A stretch of DNA of 64,000 nt, taken from positions 62,001 through 126,000 of the forward strand of contig NZ_VDCZ01000001.1 of assembly GCF_006491645.1 (NCBI RefSeq). Direction: 5' to 3'. Both the position numbers and the translations under genes were made by a program. This DNA comes from Flavobacterium profundi. GTDB taxonomy: Bacteria; Bacteroidota; Bacteroidia; Flavobacteriales; Flavobacteriaceae. The notes under the pieces were generated by a model. It searched no databases, was not told where the DNA came from, and saw nothing but the letters and a program-made list of their open reading frames with translations. Of the stretch, positions 32,218-41,316 are shown in pieces (the first letter of the stretch is position 1; every line of letters begins with the position of its first letter).

Positions 32218-34101
32218 ATGTCAAGTGGAAAAATTAATGTATCAGTAGAAAACATCTTTCCTTTAATTAAAAAGTTTTTATACAGCGATCACGAAATTTT
32301 CTTACGTGAATTAATCTCTAATGCAACAGATGCTACGTTAAAACTAAAACATTTAACTAGTATTGGAGAAGCAAAAGTAGAATATGGCAATCCTAAAATT
32401 GAAGTAAAGATTGATAAAGAAGGTAAAAAATTACACATTATCGATCAAGGTTTAGGAATGACCCTAGAAGAAGTGGAAAAATACATCAACCAAATTGCTT
32501 TTTCTGGTGCAGAAGAATTTTTAGAAAAATATAAAGATACTGCCAAAGATTCAGGTGTAATTGGTCATTTTGGTTTAGGATTTTATTCTGCATTCATGGT
32601 GGCCTCAAAAGTGGAAATCATTACGAAATCCTACAAAGACGAACCAGCAGCACATTGGTCGTGTGATGGAAGTCCAGAATTTACTTTGGTTCCAACAGAT
32701 AAAAAAGAAAGAGGTACCGAAATTATCCTTCATATTGCAGAAGATTCATTAGAATTTTTAGAAGAAGGAAAAATTAAAGGCTTGCTAACCAAATATAACA
32801 AATTCATGCCTATTCCAATTGTTTTTGGAACAAAGCAAGAAGCCTTACCAAAACCTGAAGATGCTCCAGAAGATTATAAAACGGAATATAAAGAGGTAGA
32901 GAATATTATTAACAATCCTAATCCTGCTTGGACCAAACAGCCTAGCGATTTAAAAGATGAAGATTATAAAAGTTTCTATCGTGAATTGTATCCAATGCAA
33001 TTTGATGAGCCTCTCTTCCATATTCATTTAAATGTAGATTACCCATTTAATTTAACCGGTATTCTTTATTTTCCTAAATTAGCAGCAGACTTACAAATTC
33101 AGAAAGATAAAATTCAGTTGTACCAAAATCAGGTTTTTGTAACGGATAATGTGGATGGAATTGTACCTGAATTTTTAACGATGTTAAAAGGAGTTATCGA
33201 TTCACCAGATATTCCATTAAATGTTTCAAGATCGTATCTACAAGCAGACGGAAATGTAAAGAAAATTTCTAATTACATTACTCGTAAAGTTTCAGATAAA
33301 TTAAAATCCTTATTCAATGAAAATAGAGCTGATTTTGAAGCGAAATGGAACGATATTAAAATTGTATTAGAATATGGAATGCTTTCTGAACCGAAATTTT
33401 ATGAAAAAGCAGGTGATTTTGTTTTATATCCAACAGTTGATGAGAAATATTATACTTTAGCGGAACTGAAGGAGCAATTAAAAGCTTCTCAAACCGATAA
33501 AGATGGAAAATTAGTAGTACTATATGCTTCTAACAAAGAAGCACAACATAGCTATATTGAAGCAGCGAAAGAAAAAGAATATGAAGTATTGTTATTGGAC
33601 AGTCCAATCGTATCGCACTTAATCCAAAAATTAGAAGCTGATAATGAAAATCTTACTTTTGCTCGTGTTGATGGTGATGTTATTGAAAAATTAATTCAAA
33701 AAGACGATGCACAACTTTCCAAATTATCAGATGAAGAAAAAGAAAGCTTAAAATCAGTAATTGAAGCAATTGTACCTAAAGAAAAGTATAGTGTCCAATT
33801 AGAAGCAATGGACAGCAAATCAGCACCTTTCTTAATCACCCAACCTGAATTCATGAGACGCATGAAAGAAATGAGTCAGACTGGTGGTGGCATGTTTGGA
33901 ATGGGTAATTTCCCAGAAATGTACAATTTAGTGGTGAATACGAATTCTGATTTAGCGACTTCTATTTTAAATAGTGAAAATGAAGAAGTAAAAGCCAGTT
34001 TAGTAAAGCAAGCATTAGATTTAGCTAAACTATCACAAGGTTTACTAAAAGGAGAAGAGTTAACTTCTTTTGTAAAACGTAGTTTTGAAACCCTAAGATA
34101 A
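32218..34101 (+). CDS. htpG: molecular chaperone HtpG (Hsp90)
   Basis: 627 residues. GHKL ATP-binding domain at the N-terminus: FLRELISNATDATLKLKHL, IIDQGLGMTLEEVEKYINQI, and HFGLGFYSAFMVASKVEI. The middle domain includes LFHIHLNVDYPFNLTGILYF, and the catalytic-type Arg sits in LNVSRSYLQAD. The C-terminal dimer domain follows. Uses ATP to fold client proteins in the cytosol. The N-terminal start MSSGKINVSVENIFPLIKKF is the standard one. Single gene, terminator behind. Confidence 0.97.
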   Translation: MSSGKINVSVENIFPLIKKFLYSDHEIFLRELISNATDATLKLKHLTSIGEAKVEYGNPKIEVKIDKEGKKLHIIDQGLGMTLEEVEKYINQIAFSGAEEFLEKYKDTAKDSGVIGHFGLGFYSAFMVASKVEIITKSYKDEPAAHWSCDGSPEFTLVPTDKKERGTEIILHIAEDSLEFLEEGKIKGLLTKYNKFMPIPIVFGTKQEALPKPEDAPEDYKTEYKEVENIINNPNPAWTKQPSDLKDEDYKSFYRELYPMQFDEPLFHIHLNVDYPFNLTGILYFPKLAADLQIQKDKIQLYQNQVFVTDNVDGIVPEFLTMLKGVIDSPDIPLNVSRSYLQADGNVKKISNYITRKVSDKLKSLFNENRADFEAKWNDIKIVLEYGMLSEPKFYEKAGDFVLYPTVDEKYYTLAELKEQLKASQTDKDGKLVVLYASNKEAQHSYIEAAKEKEYEVLLLDSPIVSHLIQKLEADNENLTFARVDGDVIEKLIQKDDAQLSKLSDEEKESLKSVIEAIVPKEKYSVQLEAMDSKSAPFLITQPEFMRRMKEMSQTGGGMFGMGNFPEMYNLVVNTNSDLATSILNSENEEVKASLVKQALDLAKLSQGLLKGEELTSFVKRSFETLR

Positions 34102-34123
34102 GAAGGTATAAAATAGTTCAAAC

Positions 34124-34156
34124 AAAAAACCTGCAAGTAAAAGCTGCAGGTTTTTT
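34124..34156. terminator. hairpin terminator of htpG
   Basis: AAAAAACCTGCA (34124-34135) pairs with TGCAGGTTTTTT (34145-34156), nine-base loop. Confidence 0.88.
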
Positions 34157-34161
34157 TATTT

Positions 34162-34169
34162 TATATTTG
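34162..34169 (+). promoter_or_regulatory. -7 box of the thioredoxin-like gene promoter
   Basis: TATATTTG fits TAnnTTTG and overlaps the htpG terminator. Transcription would begin near 34176, so the upstream TTG start of the frame (34167) cannot be used and translation should start at the ATG at 34194. Confidence 0.6.
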
Positions 34170-34193
34170 TTGCATAATTTTATGCATTCAAAA

Positions 34194-34712
34194 ATGAAAA
34201 ACAATTTTATTTTAGTATTTCTATTATGCAATTTTTGTTGGTCACAAAACTTTGATGAAGGCACCGGTTTAAGTAAATTGAATGTAGGAGACACAATTCC
34301 TGAATTTAAGTTTACTAATTTAGAAGGTCACCTTATTAATAGTACCGAATATAGTGGAAAATATATTTATATTAATTTTTTTGCTACTTGGTGTGAACCA
34401 TGTATTAGGGAAATGAAATTAATTGAAAAAGATATTTGGGAAATCCATAAATCGAATTCTAACTTCATAATTTTAAGTTTTGGTAGAGAAGATACAGACG
34501 ATGATATCAAAAAATTTATTAATCAAAGAAAATTTACTTTCCCAATTTTTCCAGATAAGGATAGAACTATTTATAATTTATTTGCAGTATCATTTATTCC
34601 AAGAAATTACATTATAAATCCTGAAGGAATAATAATTTATTCAGAAGGTGGCTTCTACAAAGAAGAATTTGAAAAAATGAAAGAAAAATTGAATTTATTA
34701 TTATCTAAATAA
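34194..34712 (+). CDS. TlpA-like thioredoxin-fold protein, exported
   Basis: 172 residues from the ATG at 34194, which gives a clean signal peptide (MKNNFILVFLLCNFCWS, QN follows). The mature part is an AhpC/TSA-Redoxin type thioredoxin fold: LNVGDTIPEFKFTNLEG, the active-site FFATWCEPCIREM (CxxC), and the cis-Pro segment VSFIPRNYIINPEG. It should act in periplasmic disulfide reduction or cytochrome maturation. Promoter at 34162-34169. Confidence 0.88.
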   Translation: MKNNFILVFLLCNFCWSQNFDEGTGLSKLNVGDTIPEFKFTNLEGHLINSTEYSGKYIYINFFATWCEPCIREMKLIEKDIWEIHKSNSNFIILSFGREDTDDDIKKFINQRKFTFPIFPDKDRTIYNLFAVSFIPRNYIINPEGIIIYSEGGFYKEEFEKMKEKLNLLLSK

Positions 34713-34724
34713 TCTCAAAAAAAC

Positions 34725-35351
34725 CTAAACAATACTGTAAATCATAAAATAGTGAGATATACTTCCACTAAGTACAAATAAGTGCCAAATAAAATGTCCG
34801 TAAGGAATACGTTTTGAAGCATAAAAAATCGTTCCCAATGTATAAAAAACACCACCAATAGCCATGTAGGTTAAAGCTTCCCCAGATAACAAATTAAGCA
34901 ATTGGCTTAGCTCGGCAACTACTAACCATCCCATTAATAAGTACATAAATAAGGATAATTTTTCTACTTTTCCCGTAAGAAATAATTTCATCACTAATCC
35001 AATTCCTGCAATACTCCAAATTATAAAAAACAAACGCCAACCTGTTGTTTGTTCTAAAGTAATTAAACAAACTGGTGTATAGGTTCCGGCTATGAGCAAA
35101 AAAATACCAATATGATCCATAATTTGAGCTTTTTTCTTTCTTCCTTCATGTTCTAAAGCATGATAAACGGTGGAAGCAGTATATAAAGCAATCAAACACA
35201 AACCATAAATCCAAATGCTCAACGTGCTAAAATGCGTTACTCCTCTATTTTTTAATAATAAAAATACTAATCCGAAAACTCCCAATACAATTCCTGCAGC
35301 ATGTGAAATGGTATTTAAAAATTCTTCCTTATTTTTGAAGTGTAATGCCAT
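34725..35351 (-). CDS. hemolysin III family (PAQR/YqfA-like) membrane protein
   Basis: 208 residues, seven membrane helices. Signatures: FLNTISHAAGIVLGVFGLVF at the N-terminus, STVYHALEHEGRKKKAQIMD with the conserved His, DHIGIFLLIAGTYTPVC, and the C-terminal GHFIWHLFVLSGSISHYF with two conserved His. These residues would hold a metal ion as in PAQR receptors and ceramidases. The true role in bacteria is unknown. Convergent with the TlpA-like gene, 12-bp gap. Confidence 0.9.
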   Translation of the reverse strand: MALHFKNKEEFLNTISHAAGIVLGVFGLVFLLLKNRGVTHFSTLSIWIYGLCLIALYTASTVYHALEHEGRKKKAQIMDHIGIFLLIAGTYTPVCLITLEQTTGWRLFFIIWSIAGIGLVMKLFLTGKVEKLSLFMYLLMGWLVVAELSQLLNLLSGEALTYMAIGGVFYTLGTIFYASKRIPYGHFIWHLFVLSGSISHYFMIYSIV

Positions 35352-35394
35352 TATAATTCCCTACTAATTAATGGTGTAAAGATACAAAAATCCT

Positions 35395-35961
35395 ATGAAA
35401 GAAAAACCACTCTTATATTTCAAAAATGATACAGAATGGCGCGAATGGCTACATGAAAACCATACACAATATGAAGGCGTCTATTTAATTTTTTACAAAG
35501 TAGCTAGTGAAAATGATAGTATGCGCTGGGAAGAAGCAGTAAAAGTAGCTATATGTTATGGATGGATAGATTCTACCGTCAAAAAAATCGATGATGCTAG
35601 AAGAAAACAACTTTTTACTCCTAGAAAAGATAAAAGTGTATGGAGTAAATTAAACAAATCCTATATTGAAGAATTACACGCTCAGAAATTAATTCATGAA
35701 AGTGGCTTAAAAAAAATTGAAATTGCCAAACAAAATGGCTCTTGGGAAAGTTTAGATGCGGTTGAAAATTTAGAAATTCCTTTAGATTTACAAGTGGCTT
35801 TTGAAAAAAACGAAACAGCTTTTAGCAATTATACCAATTTCAGTAAAACCTATCGAAAAAGTTATTTGTATTGGTTAAACCAAGCCAAAAGAACTGCTAC
35901 TAGAGAAAATAGAATTCAAGAAATAATCAGTTTGTGTGAAAAAAATATAAAATCTAGATAA
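35395..35961 (+). CDS. YdeI/OmpD-associated family protein
   Basis: 188 residues, cytosolic. FKNDTEWREWLHENHTQYEG, then EEAVKVAICYGWIDSTVKKI and RRKQLFTPRKDKSVWSKLNK are the family core; the C-terminus YRKSYLYWLNQAKRTATREN also fits. The family is conserved in many bacteria, its role is not established, and a link to cell-envelope stress has been proposed only in enterobacteria. It runs divergently from the hemolysin III gene with a 43-bp spacer, so the two promoters overlap. Confidence 0.85.
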   Translation: MKEKPLLYFKNDTEWREWLHENHTQYEGVYLIFYKVASENDSMRWEEAVKVAICYGWIDSTVKKIDDARRKQLFTPRKDKSVWSKLNKSYIEELHAQKLIHESGLKKIEIAKQNGSWESLDAVENLEIPLDLQVAFEKNETAFSNYTNFSKTYRKSYLYWLNQAKRTATRENRIQEIISLCEKNIKSR

Positions 35962-36078
35962 ATTTTATTCGCAATTTAAATAAAACATAAACATTTAACA
36001 AAAAATACGAATTTACTGTAATATAGTTATTTTTTTAATATTTATTTTTATACTAAATCTAACCAAACAATTATAAAT

Positions 36079-36942
36079 ATGAAAAAAATTAATTTTAGAA
36101 AAATGGTTCTTTTAGCCATTTTTTCGATGACTGTATTTGCATGTGACAAAAATGAGGTACAGGAAGAAGACATTTCAGAAAATGTAAATTCAGTAACCGA
36201 TGAAATTTACAACACCAAATCTTCTGGCAATTTAATTGATGCTATTTATCTTGGAAGAAATGTAACACTTTTGGAAGTAGAAAATGGAAAATACCTTTAT
36301 GATGGTGACGTCCTATTAGAAAGAAATGATTTTTCAATTCCTGTTGAAGAAAGCAATCGAGGTGTTTATGGCGGTGGAAATTGGCCCAATCGTAATGTTC
36401 GTTGGAAATATGCTAGTGGTGTTTCACAAGATCTTAAAAACAAATGGACAAGTGCTATGAATACTTGGTCAAGTCAACTAAATTTTTCATTTACTCAAAT
36501 TTCTGGTTCTTCTGGAGATTACATTTTGGTACAACAAAATTCTAGTGGTTCAGCTTATAGTACTAGTATAGGACGAAAAGGCGGACAACAAATAATAAGT
36601 GTAGACCCACGATATTATGGTTCGGGAAATGTAGTTCATGAAATTGGCCATGCCGTAGGATTAATACACGAACAAAAAAGACCTGATCGAGATAATTATA
36701 TTATTGTTAATTATTCGAATATTAGACCTAATTGGACTTCTCAATATGACAAATGCTCCAGTTGTACTCCTAATGGAACTTTTGATTACAGCTCCATTAT
36801 GTTATATGGTTCAAGAGCAAGTAGTTCGGTTGTATACAATACCAGCATTCCAGCAATGACAAGAAAAGATGGCTCAATTTGGAATGCCCAACGCTCCTAT
36901 TTATCTACTGGAGACAAGGCTGCAATTAATGCCAAATATTAA
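36079..36942 (+). CDS. astacin-type (M12A) metalloprotease, lipoprotein
   Basis: 287 residues. Lipoprotein signal with Cys at residue 22 (TVFACDKNE). An N-terminal prodomain-like stretch (residues 23-95) is followed by the catalytic domain from NWPNRNVRWKYASGVS. Zinc site HEIGHAVGLIHE (His187, Glu188, His191, His197) and Met-turn SIMLYGSR (Met241, Tyr243). CSSC at 227-230 could form a disulfide. Bacteroidota astacins digest protein outside or at the surface of the cell. Single gene. Confidence 0.92.
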   Translation: MKKINFRKMVLLAIFSMTVFACDKNEVQEEDISENVNSVTDEIYNTKSSGNLIDAIYLGRNVTLLEVENGKYLYDGDVLLERNDFSIPVEESNRGVYGGGNWPNRNVRWKYASGVSQDLKNKWTSAMNTWSSQLNFSFTQISGSSGDYILVQQNSSGSAYSTSIGRKGGQQIISVDPRYYGSGNVVHEIGHAVGLIHEQKRPDRDNYIIVNYSNIRPNWTSQYDKCSSCTPNGTFDYSSIMLYGSRASSSVVYNTSIPAMTRKDGSIWNAQRSYLSTGDKAAINAKY

Positions 36943-37025
36943 TATCAAGAAATAAAACAAATCTTGAAAAACAAACTTTAACAAATTCTATAATTTTGTT
37001 GTAAGGTGAATTTAAAATTTCTATC

Positions 37026-37097
37026 TAGATTTGTATCAACAAACAAACAGATCAAGCATGATGAAACCGTCTAAAAATTTTTTTTTAGACGGTTTTT
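37026..37097 (+). ncRNA. promoter box and terminator without a gene, candidate short RNA
   Basis: TAGATTTG (37026-37033) is a TAnnTTTG box. A perfect hairpin AAACCGTCTAAAAA (37064-37077) with its complement ends in a T-run at 37094-37097. A transcript from about 37040 would be about 58 nt. The alternative is that the hairpin is simply a distant terminator of the astacin gene, and the box is chance. The other part of 36943-37204 shows nothing more. Confidence 0.3.
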
Positions 37098-37204
37098 TTC
37101 TTTTTAAAAATTATGAAAACAAATTAAACCTAAATTTAAGGTTGCACTTTCTTCTAGAACACAATCAAGATTCCTATATTTACATAGTAAATTATCTTTA
37201 AATT

Positions 37205-38026
37205 ATGAAAAAGGAACTTTTTATTGTACTATTCACCATTTTATCTTTCCAAAACAGTTTTAGCCAAATCACTAAAAAACCCTTAAACATTGGTGAAACG
37301 GTAACTTTAAACTCTCAAATTCTTTCTGAAGAACGGGTCTTAAACATCTATTTACCCGAAGGATATCAGGAGAATGATTCCATTAGTTATCCTGTTATTT
37401 ATCTTTTGGACGGTTCAATTAATGAAGATTTTATACATGTAACAGGATTAGTCCAATTTTTTAATTTACAATTACAAATGCCTAAAACGATTGTTGTAGG
37501 TATTGCTAATATAGATCGAAAACACGACTTCACTTTTCCTACAACTATCCCTGATTTAAAGAAAGATTTTCCTACTACTGGTGGTTCTGAAGCTTTTATT
37601 GCTTTTATCGAAAAAGAAGTTCAGCCATTTATAAACAGTAATTACAAGGTTTCAGAAAAGAAATATCTGTTAGGACAATCTTTAGGAGGCTTATTGGCAA
37701 CAGAAATATTATTTAAAAAACCTGAATTATTTACGCATTATATTATTACTAGTCCAAGTTTATGGTGGGATGACCAATCCTTGTTACAAAAAGCCAACAC
37801 GTATTTATCGAAGATTCAAAAACCAGTTTATGTATTTGTAGCAGTTGGTGAAGAACATAAGATTATGATTAGAGATGCTAAAAACTTAGCTTCGGAATTA
37901 AAAAAATATCCTAAAACCATTCAATCAAATTTTCAATATTTTGCAAAAGAAAATCATGCCACTATATTACACAACAGCTTATACCACGCCTTTTTATTAG
38001 AATTTCCTTATAAAGAACCTAAATAA
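37205..38026 (+). CDS. alpha/beta-hydrolase esterase (esterase D / enterochelin esterase-like), exported
   Basis: 273 residues with signal peptide (SFQNSFS-QITKK). Esterase PF00756 pattern: RVLNIYLPEGYQENDSISYP, VIYLLDGS, nucleophile elbow LLGQSLGGLLA with Ser, and a C-terminal His in NHATILH. Residue DFTFPTT follows the TIVVGIAN strand. It probably hydrolyses an ester bond, as in siderophore or acyl esters. First gene of a three-gene unit with a PD40 protein and a GNAT (gaps 7 bp and -4 bp). Confidence 0.88.
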   Translation: MKKELFIVLFTILSFQNSFSQITKKPLNIGETVTLNSQILSEERVLNIYLPEGYQENDSISYPVIYLLDGSINEDFIHVTGLVQFFNLQLQMPKTIVVGIANIDRKHDFTFPTTIPDLKKDFPTTGGSEAFIAFIEKEVQPFINSNYKVSEKKYLLGQSLGGLLATEILFKKPELFTHYIITSPSLWWDDQSLLQKANTYLSKIQKPVYVFVAVGEEHKIMIRDAKNLASELKKYPKTIQSNFQYFAKENHATILHNSLYHAFLLEFPYKEPK

Positions 38027-38033
38027 TCATTTT

Positions 38034-38954
38034 ATGAAAACAATCTATTTTTGGTTCGTTTTACTAACTTTTGCAAATGGTATTAGCCAAAATGAAACAG
38101 TAGTTCCAGCCTTTGATTTTTTAATTCAATTTACTAATTGTAGAGACTTTACGCTTTCAAAAAGTCAGGATGAACTATATTTTACCATACAAAACACAAC
38201 GGAAGAAATTTCTCAAATTGTTTGCAGTAAAAAAATAAAAAACAAATGGACAACTCCAGAATTAGTTTCTTTCTCAAGTGAACATAGAGACATAGAACCT
38301 TTTCTAAGTGCTGATGGGTTGCGATTGTATTTCTCTTCCAACCGACCTTTGGAAAACACTTCAAACCAAAGTAAAGATTATGACATTTGGTATGTGGAAA
38401 GAAAAAACACAAAAGAAAAATGGTCTCACCCCATTAACATTGGAACACCAGTTAATACAGTTAAAGATGAATTTTACCCATCTGTTGCTTTAAATGGAAA
38501 TTTATATTTTACTTCCGAAAATGACAAATCACTAGGAAAGGACGATATTTTTGTTTCTCGCTGGGAAAATAATGCTTTCACAAATCCAGAAAATTTAGGC
38601 CCTAGTATTAACTCAACAGGTTATGAATTTAATGCTTTTATTGCTCCAGATGAATCCTTTTTAATTTTCACAGGTTACAAAAGAGAAGATGGTTTAGGAA
38701 GTGGTGATTTATATATTAGCTATAAAAATAAACTGGACGTTTGGGAAAAAGCCACCTCGCTAGGTTCCAAAATAAATTCTTCGGCTATGGATTATTGTCC
38801 TTTTTATGATTCCTTAACTCAAACCTTATACTTTACGAGTAAAAGGAATAGAGCTACAAACCAATCCTTTTTAAATCTAGAAACGTTTCTAAAAGAAATA
38901 AATCAATATGAAAATGGTTCTAGTAGAATTTACAAATGTAATTTAAAACTATGA
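38034..38954 (+). CDS. PD40/WD40-like beta-propeller protein, exported
   Basis: 306 residues with signal peptide. TolB-like repeats: DIEPFLSADGLRLYFSSNRP, DEFYPSVALNGNLYFTSEND, EFNAFIAPDESFLIFTGYKR and DYCPFYDSLTQTLYFTSKRN, each with the F(S/T)S motif of PD40 blades. Likely a six-bladed propeller for protein or glycan contact. It lies between the esterase and the GNAT gene, overlapping the latter by 4 bp. Confidence 0.85.
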   Translation: MKTIYFWFVLLTFANGISQNETVVPAFDFLIQFTNCRDFTLSKSQDELYFTIQNTTEEISQIVCSKKIKNKWTTPELVSFSSEHRDIEPFLSADGLRLYFSSNRPLENTSNQSKDYDIWYVERKNTKEKWSHPINIGTPVNTVKDEFYPSVALNGNLYFTSENDKSLGKDDIFVSRWENNAFTNPENLGPSINSTGYEFNAFIAPDESFLIFTGYKREDGLGSGDLYISYKNKLDVWEKATSLGSKINSSAMDYCPFYDSLTQTLYFTSKRNRATNQSFLNLETFLKEINQYENGSSRIYKCNLKL

Positions 38955-39472
38955 TGGACTTACAGCCTACCTTAACTCATGAACTTGTGCTTTTAAGACC
39001 TTTATTAGAAGACGATTTTGATGATTTATATCAAGTTGCCTCTGACAAATTATTATGGGAACAACATCCTAATTCAGACCGATATCAAAAGGAGGTGTTT
39101 GAAGATTTTTTTGAAAAAGCATTAGATTCAAAAGGTGCTTTTGTTATTATCGATCAAAAGAATAAAAATATCATTGGTTCTTCGCGTTTTTATGATTTTA
39201 ATGCGGATGAAAAAAGTGTTATTATTGGATATACTTTTATAGACAGAAAATTTTGGGGCACAGCCTACAACAAAACCATCAAAAAAATAATGTTAGATTA
39301 CGCTTTTGAATTTATTGAAACTGTTTATTTTCATGTTGGAAAAACTAATTTTCGTTCGCAAAAAGCCATGGAAAAATTAGGAGGAAAAATCGTAAGCTAT
39401 ACAACAGCTGCAAATGGTACAACAGACAATCCGGTTTATGCAATTTCAAAAGAAGAGTGGTTTAAAAATTAA
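38951..39472 (+). CDS. GNAT family N-acetyltransferase
   Basis: 173 residues. The N-terminal ELVLLRPLLEDDFDDLYQVA and the acetyl-CoA site region with KSVIIGYTFIDRKFWGTAYN and NFRSQKAMEKLGGKIV (motif A/B pattern) are typical of the RimJ/RimL-like branch. Substrate unknown. The first codons read ATGATG; the start at 38951 overlaps the upstream stop by ATGA, which suggests translational coupling. End of the three-gene unit. Confidence 0.9.
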   Translation: MMDLQPTLTHELVLLRPLLEDDFDDLYQVASDKLLWEQHPNSDRYQKEVFEDFFEKALDSKGAFVIIDQKNKNIIGSSRFYDFNADEKSVIIGYTFIDRKFWGTAYNKTIKKIMLDYAFEFIETVYFHVGKTNFRSQKAMEKLGGKIVSYTTAANGTTDNPVYAISKEEWFKN

Positions 39473-39489
39473 TTTGGCACACTTATTGA

Positions 39490-39521
39490 AATTCAAATGT
39501 TAAATTTTTAACATTTGAATT
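39490..39521. promoter_or_regulatory. 13-bp perfect inverted repeat
   Basis: AATTCAAATGTTA pairs with TAACATTTGAATT over six bases. It has no immediate T-run. It may end the GNAT transcript or serve as an operator of the lipoprotein gene at 39574. Confidence 0.5.
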
Positions 39522-39573
39522 AAACCTTTTTACCTTTTAAACATCTTATACATAAACACTAAAATAATAAATT

Positions 39574-40407
39574 ATGAAAAGAATATTTGTTTTAACAGCA
39601 ATCGTAGTATTAGCGGGGTTTTCATTCCAATCTTGTAGTAAAGATGAAACAGAAGCTGCAGTTGTAGATCAAGAATTATTAGTAGCCAATGCTCAAATTG
39701 ATGTATCTAATGAAATGGATTTTGACTTAGGTTTGGATGTAGCTTCAGAACAAGATACCTACTCTAGTAGAAATGGAGTTTCATCAGCTAGAACTTTTCC
39801 TTCTTGTGCCACTATAAGTGTTGAAAACGGAACATTAGGGCAATTTCCTATTACTTTTGCAGTTGATTTTGGCACAGGCTGTTTACACAATGGTATTTTA
39901 CGCTCTGGAATAATTCGAATTACTTTCGATGATTATTTAATTAATTTTGGAAGCCATATGACCATTACTCGTTCTAACTATTATGTTAATGGTAGAAAAA
40001 TTGAAGGAACAGTTGTTTACCAAAACCAAACTACTAATGCAGAAGTTCCAAAATGGTCAAGAACAGTTACCGATGGTAAATTAACAACGCTTACTGGCAG
40101 TGTATTCACTTTTTCTGGAACAAGAATAGTACAACAAATTGAAGGAGTTGGTACTTTAACATTAGGAGATAATGTATATGAAGTTTTATCTGGAAATCAT
40201 ACTGTTACTAGACCAAATGGAACTTCACTAACAGTAACAGTAGTAACACCACTAATTAAAAAATATGCTTGTACCTATATTTCTCAAGGCCAACTTAACT
40301 TACAAGGTGCTTTATTAGATGGTATTTTGGATTATGGAGACAATACTTGTGATAATTTAGCTACTTACACGCATTCCAATGGTGTTGTATATAATGTTTC
40401 ACTTTAA
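39574..40407 (+). CDS. hypothetical lipoprotein
   Basis: 277 residues. Lipoprotein signal with Cys at residue 21 (SFQSCSKDE). Acidic linker (residues 22-75), then a beta-rich domain with ISVENGTLGQFPITFAVDFG, GIIRITFDDYLINFGSH and YVNGRKIEGTVVYQN, and four Cys (PSCAT, TGCLH, YACTY, NTCDN). The pattern of a repeated edge strand with Asn-Gly turns looks like a surface beta-sandwich. I cannot name the family. It is followed 11 bp later by the Arg-rich secreted gene, so they form an operon. Confidence 0.7.
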   Translation: MKRIFVLTAIVVLAGFSFQSCSKDETEAAVVDQELLVANAQIDVSNEMDFDLGLDVASEQDTYSSRNGVSSARTFPSCATISVENGTLGQFPITFAVDFGTGCLHNGILRSGIIRITFDDYLINFGSHMTITRSNYYVNGRKIEGTVVYQNQTTNAEVPKWSRTVTDGKLTTLTGSVFTFSGTRIVQQIEGVGTLTLGDNVYEVLSGNHTVTRPNGTSLTVTVVTPLIKKYACTYISQGQLNLQGALLDGILDYGDNTCDNLATYTHSNGVVYNVSL

Positions 40408-40418
40408 TAGATAACAAC

Positions 40419-41222
40419 ATGAAAAAGATTTCTTTTTTATTTTTTCTATTAGCATGGAGTTTTTCTTTCTCTCAAGATGTCGATACAACTCAAAACACAG
40501 GAGACAATTTTAGTCTGGAAGGAGCATTAGCTTTATTAAAACAAGCCTCCAATTTAGAAGAATTTGAAAAATTACTGAATGAAGAGCAAAACAATGTTAA
40601 CAATTTAGATTTAAATGGAGACGGTGAAATTGATTATATTGTAGTAAATGCTATTCAAGAAAAAGATACGCATGTACTTGTTTTAAGCACGTATTTAAAT
40701 GAAACAGAAAAACAAGATATTGCTACTATTGGCATAGAAAAAACAGGTAATGAAGAAGCTATACTTCAAATTGAAGGAGATGAAGACTTATATGCTGAGA
40801 ATACTATCGCAGAACCTATAGCTATTGAAGAAAAAGCTACTAAAATGGGTCAAGGCCCAAATTCATTTGAGATTGAAACCATTGCAGTTGTAGTAAACGT
40901 TTGGTTTTGGCCTAGCGTTCGTTACCTTTACGCTCCTGGTTATGTTGTTTGGAAATCTCCTTATAGATGGAGGGTTTATCCAAAATGGTGGAAACCTTGG
41001 AAACCATACCGACATACCGTTTTTTACACCAAAACAACACCTCACAGAGTGTATTATACAAGAACACCCACAAGACGTGTTGTGGTGGCAAGAAAAGTGT
41101 ATACTCCTAGAAGAAGCCGATCTACCGTAGTAGTTCACACAAGAAGAGGTACAACAGTAGTTCATAAAAACAAAAGAGGAAAAACTACAGTGGTTCGAAC
41201 TAAAAAAAGAGCCCGAAGATAA
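40419..41222 (+). CDS. exported protein with EF-hand-like loop and Arg-rich tail
   Basis: 267 residues. Signal peptide (WSFSFS-QDVD). After an acidic helix comes LDLNGDGEIDYIVVNAI, an EF-hand/dockerin-like calcium loop. The middle is acidic, while residues 170-267 are very basic and aromatic: WFWPSVRYLYAPGYVVWKSP, then repeats of RR, TTVV and VHT (RRGTTVVHKNKRGKTTVV) ending KKRARR. The charge split suggests binding to an anionic polymer such as DNA or polysaccharide. Not recognised. Terminator at 41229-41269. Confidence 0.7.
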   Translation: MKKISFLFFLLAWSFSFSQDVDTTQNTGDNFSLEGALALLKQASNLEEFEKLLNEEQNNVNNLDLNGDGEIDYIVVNAIQEKDTHVLVLSTYLNETEKQDIATIGIEKTGNEEAILQIEGDEDLYAENTIAEPIAIEEKATKMGQGPNSFEIETIAVVVNVWFWPSVRYLYAPGYVVWKSPYRWRVYPKWWKPWKPYRHTVFYTKTTPHRVYYTRTPTRRVVVARKVYTPRRSRSTVVVHTRRGTTVVHKNKRGKTTVVRTKKRARR

Positions 41223-41228
41223 TTGTTT

Positions 41229-41269
41229 AAAATCGCTAATCCTCTCAATTTGATTAGCGATTTTTTTTT
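41229..41269. terminator. hairpin terminator of the lipoprotein / Arg-rich operon
   Basis: AAAATCGCTAAT (41229-41240) pairs with ATTAGCGATTTT (41253-41264) and is followed by a long T-run. Confidence 0.88.
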
Positions 41270-41316
41270 GGTTTATCTAAAAATTACCGAACTTTGATTT
41301 TTTCAAATAATACGCT

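Noticed and set aside
37058-37201. 47-codon frame starting inside the 37064-37094 hairpin
   Set aside because: Most of it is Phe/Asn/Leu from T- and A-rich DNA through a terminator; no sign of selection.
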